NCBI GenBank assembly: GCA_009760855.2
Contig: WPIO01000024.1
Coordinates: 3,844,501 to 3,908,500 of the forward strand
DNA: 64,000 bases
DNA from: Cristatella mucedo
Taxonomy: Eukaryota > Bryozoa > Phylactolaemata > Cristatellidae
Reading direction: 5' to 3'
Below the pieces are notes generated by a model that was given only the letters and a program-made list of their open reading frames with translations, had not been told where the DNA came from and searched no databases. Within the stretch, counting starts at the first letter, position 1; the number at the start of each line of letters is the position of its first letter. Positions 63,336-64,000 of this stretch are shown here, piece by piece. The translations under genes and the position numbers were made by a program.

Positions 63336-63950
63336 GTAATGATAATAATGCACTCGATAAAGCGCCCTCAGAGAACCCAATCTCTCTCTAGGCGCTTTAC
63401 ATTTGCTGCAAAGGGAAACGCGATTGAAAGGTGAGTAATATCATGCTTGATAAACAACTTGAATAGCATGGTTAAGGGTGACATGCACAGGGTCAGCTTG
63501 CAAATGCGGTTAGTGGCAGCATGCACAGTGTCAGCACGCATGAGCGCATGAAGGACGAATCACAGGGACCCACTAAATGCTGTCCTAAATAGATGTTTTT
63601 AAGTTCTTTTGAAATGTGGTCAAGCCAGGGGATGTTCTGATGCAAGTCGGGAGGGAGTTCCAGGCTTTGGGAGCATACGAACTATATGCACGGTCTCCAA
63701 AGGATTTGAGGTTTGTACGAGGTATTGGCAAACTGTCGGATTCCGAAAAGCAGGTGGTACGATGCTTGGCCTTGTGGGGGAGAAGATCTGAGAGATAGGC
63801 TGGAGCCAAAGAATGAAGTGACCTAAAAGTGAGCGACAAAACCTTGAAGTCGATCTGTTGCTTGACAGGTAGCCAGTGCAGGTCGGTGAGAAGTGGTGTG
63901 ATGTCTCAACTGCGATGCTCACGAAAGATAAGCGTAGCTGCGGAGTTTTA
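63336..63950 (-). pseudogene. LINE copy, minus strand, well preserved 3' part
   Basis: Tail, perfect-looking hairpin (AAAGCGCCCTCAGAGAACCC, then CTAGGCGCTTTACATTTGCT) and 3' UTR. The ORF 63839-63585 reads SLTFRSLHSLAPAYLSDLLP and SYAPKAWNSLPTCIRTSPGL. A frame change separates it from the upstream DLHWLPVKQ segment. Confidence 0.9.
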
Positions 63951-64000
63951 ATTTCAAGCTTTTATTTTTAAGCTTTTCCCTGTAGGTCAAGCATCAGGAA

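Overview
The window is eukaryotic and almost certainly from an invertebrate animal. It holds intron-rich genes with GT-AG splice sites, many decayed LINE and SINE copies, Tc1-like and hAT-like DNA transposons, and long dinucleotide arrays. The coding content is a molybdenum hydroxylase of the kind found in invertebrates. No bacterial gene organisation, rRNA, functional tRNA or CRISPR array was seen. The species cannot be fixed from sequence alone.

Two plus-strand genes of the xanthine dehydrogenase/aldehyde oxidase family account for nearly all recognisable coding sequence. Gene 1 (1094-29451) shows the last 19 exons, 813 codons plus stop, and its 5' end lies left of the window. It holds the end of the FAD domain and the complete molybdopterin domain. 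Gene 2 (50060-60912) shows the first eight coding exons, 384 codons, and continues to the right. It holds the start codon, both [2Fe-2S] domains and the first half of the FAD domain. All exon joins are in phase and no stop codon interrupts them. The two parts are complementary and lie in the same orientation, as expected when a window cuts a tandem array of aldehyde oxidase-like paralogues. The substrate pocket of gene 1 lacks the xanthine-specific Glu and Arg, which points to aldehyde oxidase rather than xanthine dehydrogenase.

The introns and the 20.6 kb between the genes are filled with mobile DNA. There are about 25 fragments of a CR1/L2-type LINE whose 3' end is a conserved hairpin plus an (ATT)n tail, and nine copies or pieces of a tRNA-related SINE. 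One different SINE appears to borrow the LINE 3' hairpin. An unnamed family of about 185 bp ('family B') has five copies. There is one complete but decayed Tc1-like element, one hAT/ZBED-like transposase fragment and one TA-flanked non-autonomous element. The intergenic region also carries a minisatellite of about 25 bp, a very degenerate tandem array of about 165 bp, and an (AT)n palindrome. One GC-rich minus-strand segment near 41 kb may be an exon of an unrecognised gene.

Layout: 1-29.5 kb, gene 1 with repeat-rich introns; 29.5-50 kb, intergenic repeats, satellites and the candidate minus-strand exon; 50-61 kb, gene 2, with very large GA/CA arrays in its fifth intron; 61-64 kb, an intron of gene 2 ending in a minus-strand LINE fragment.
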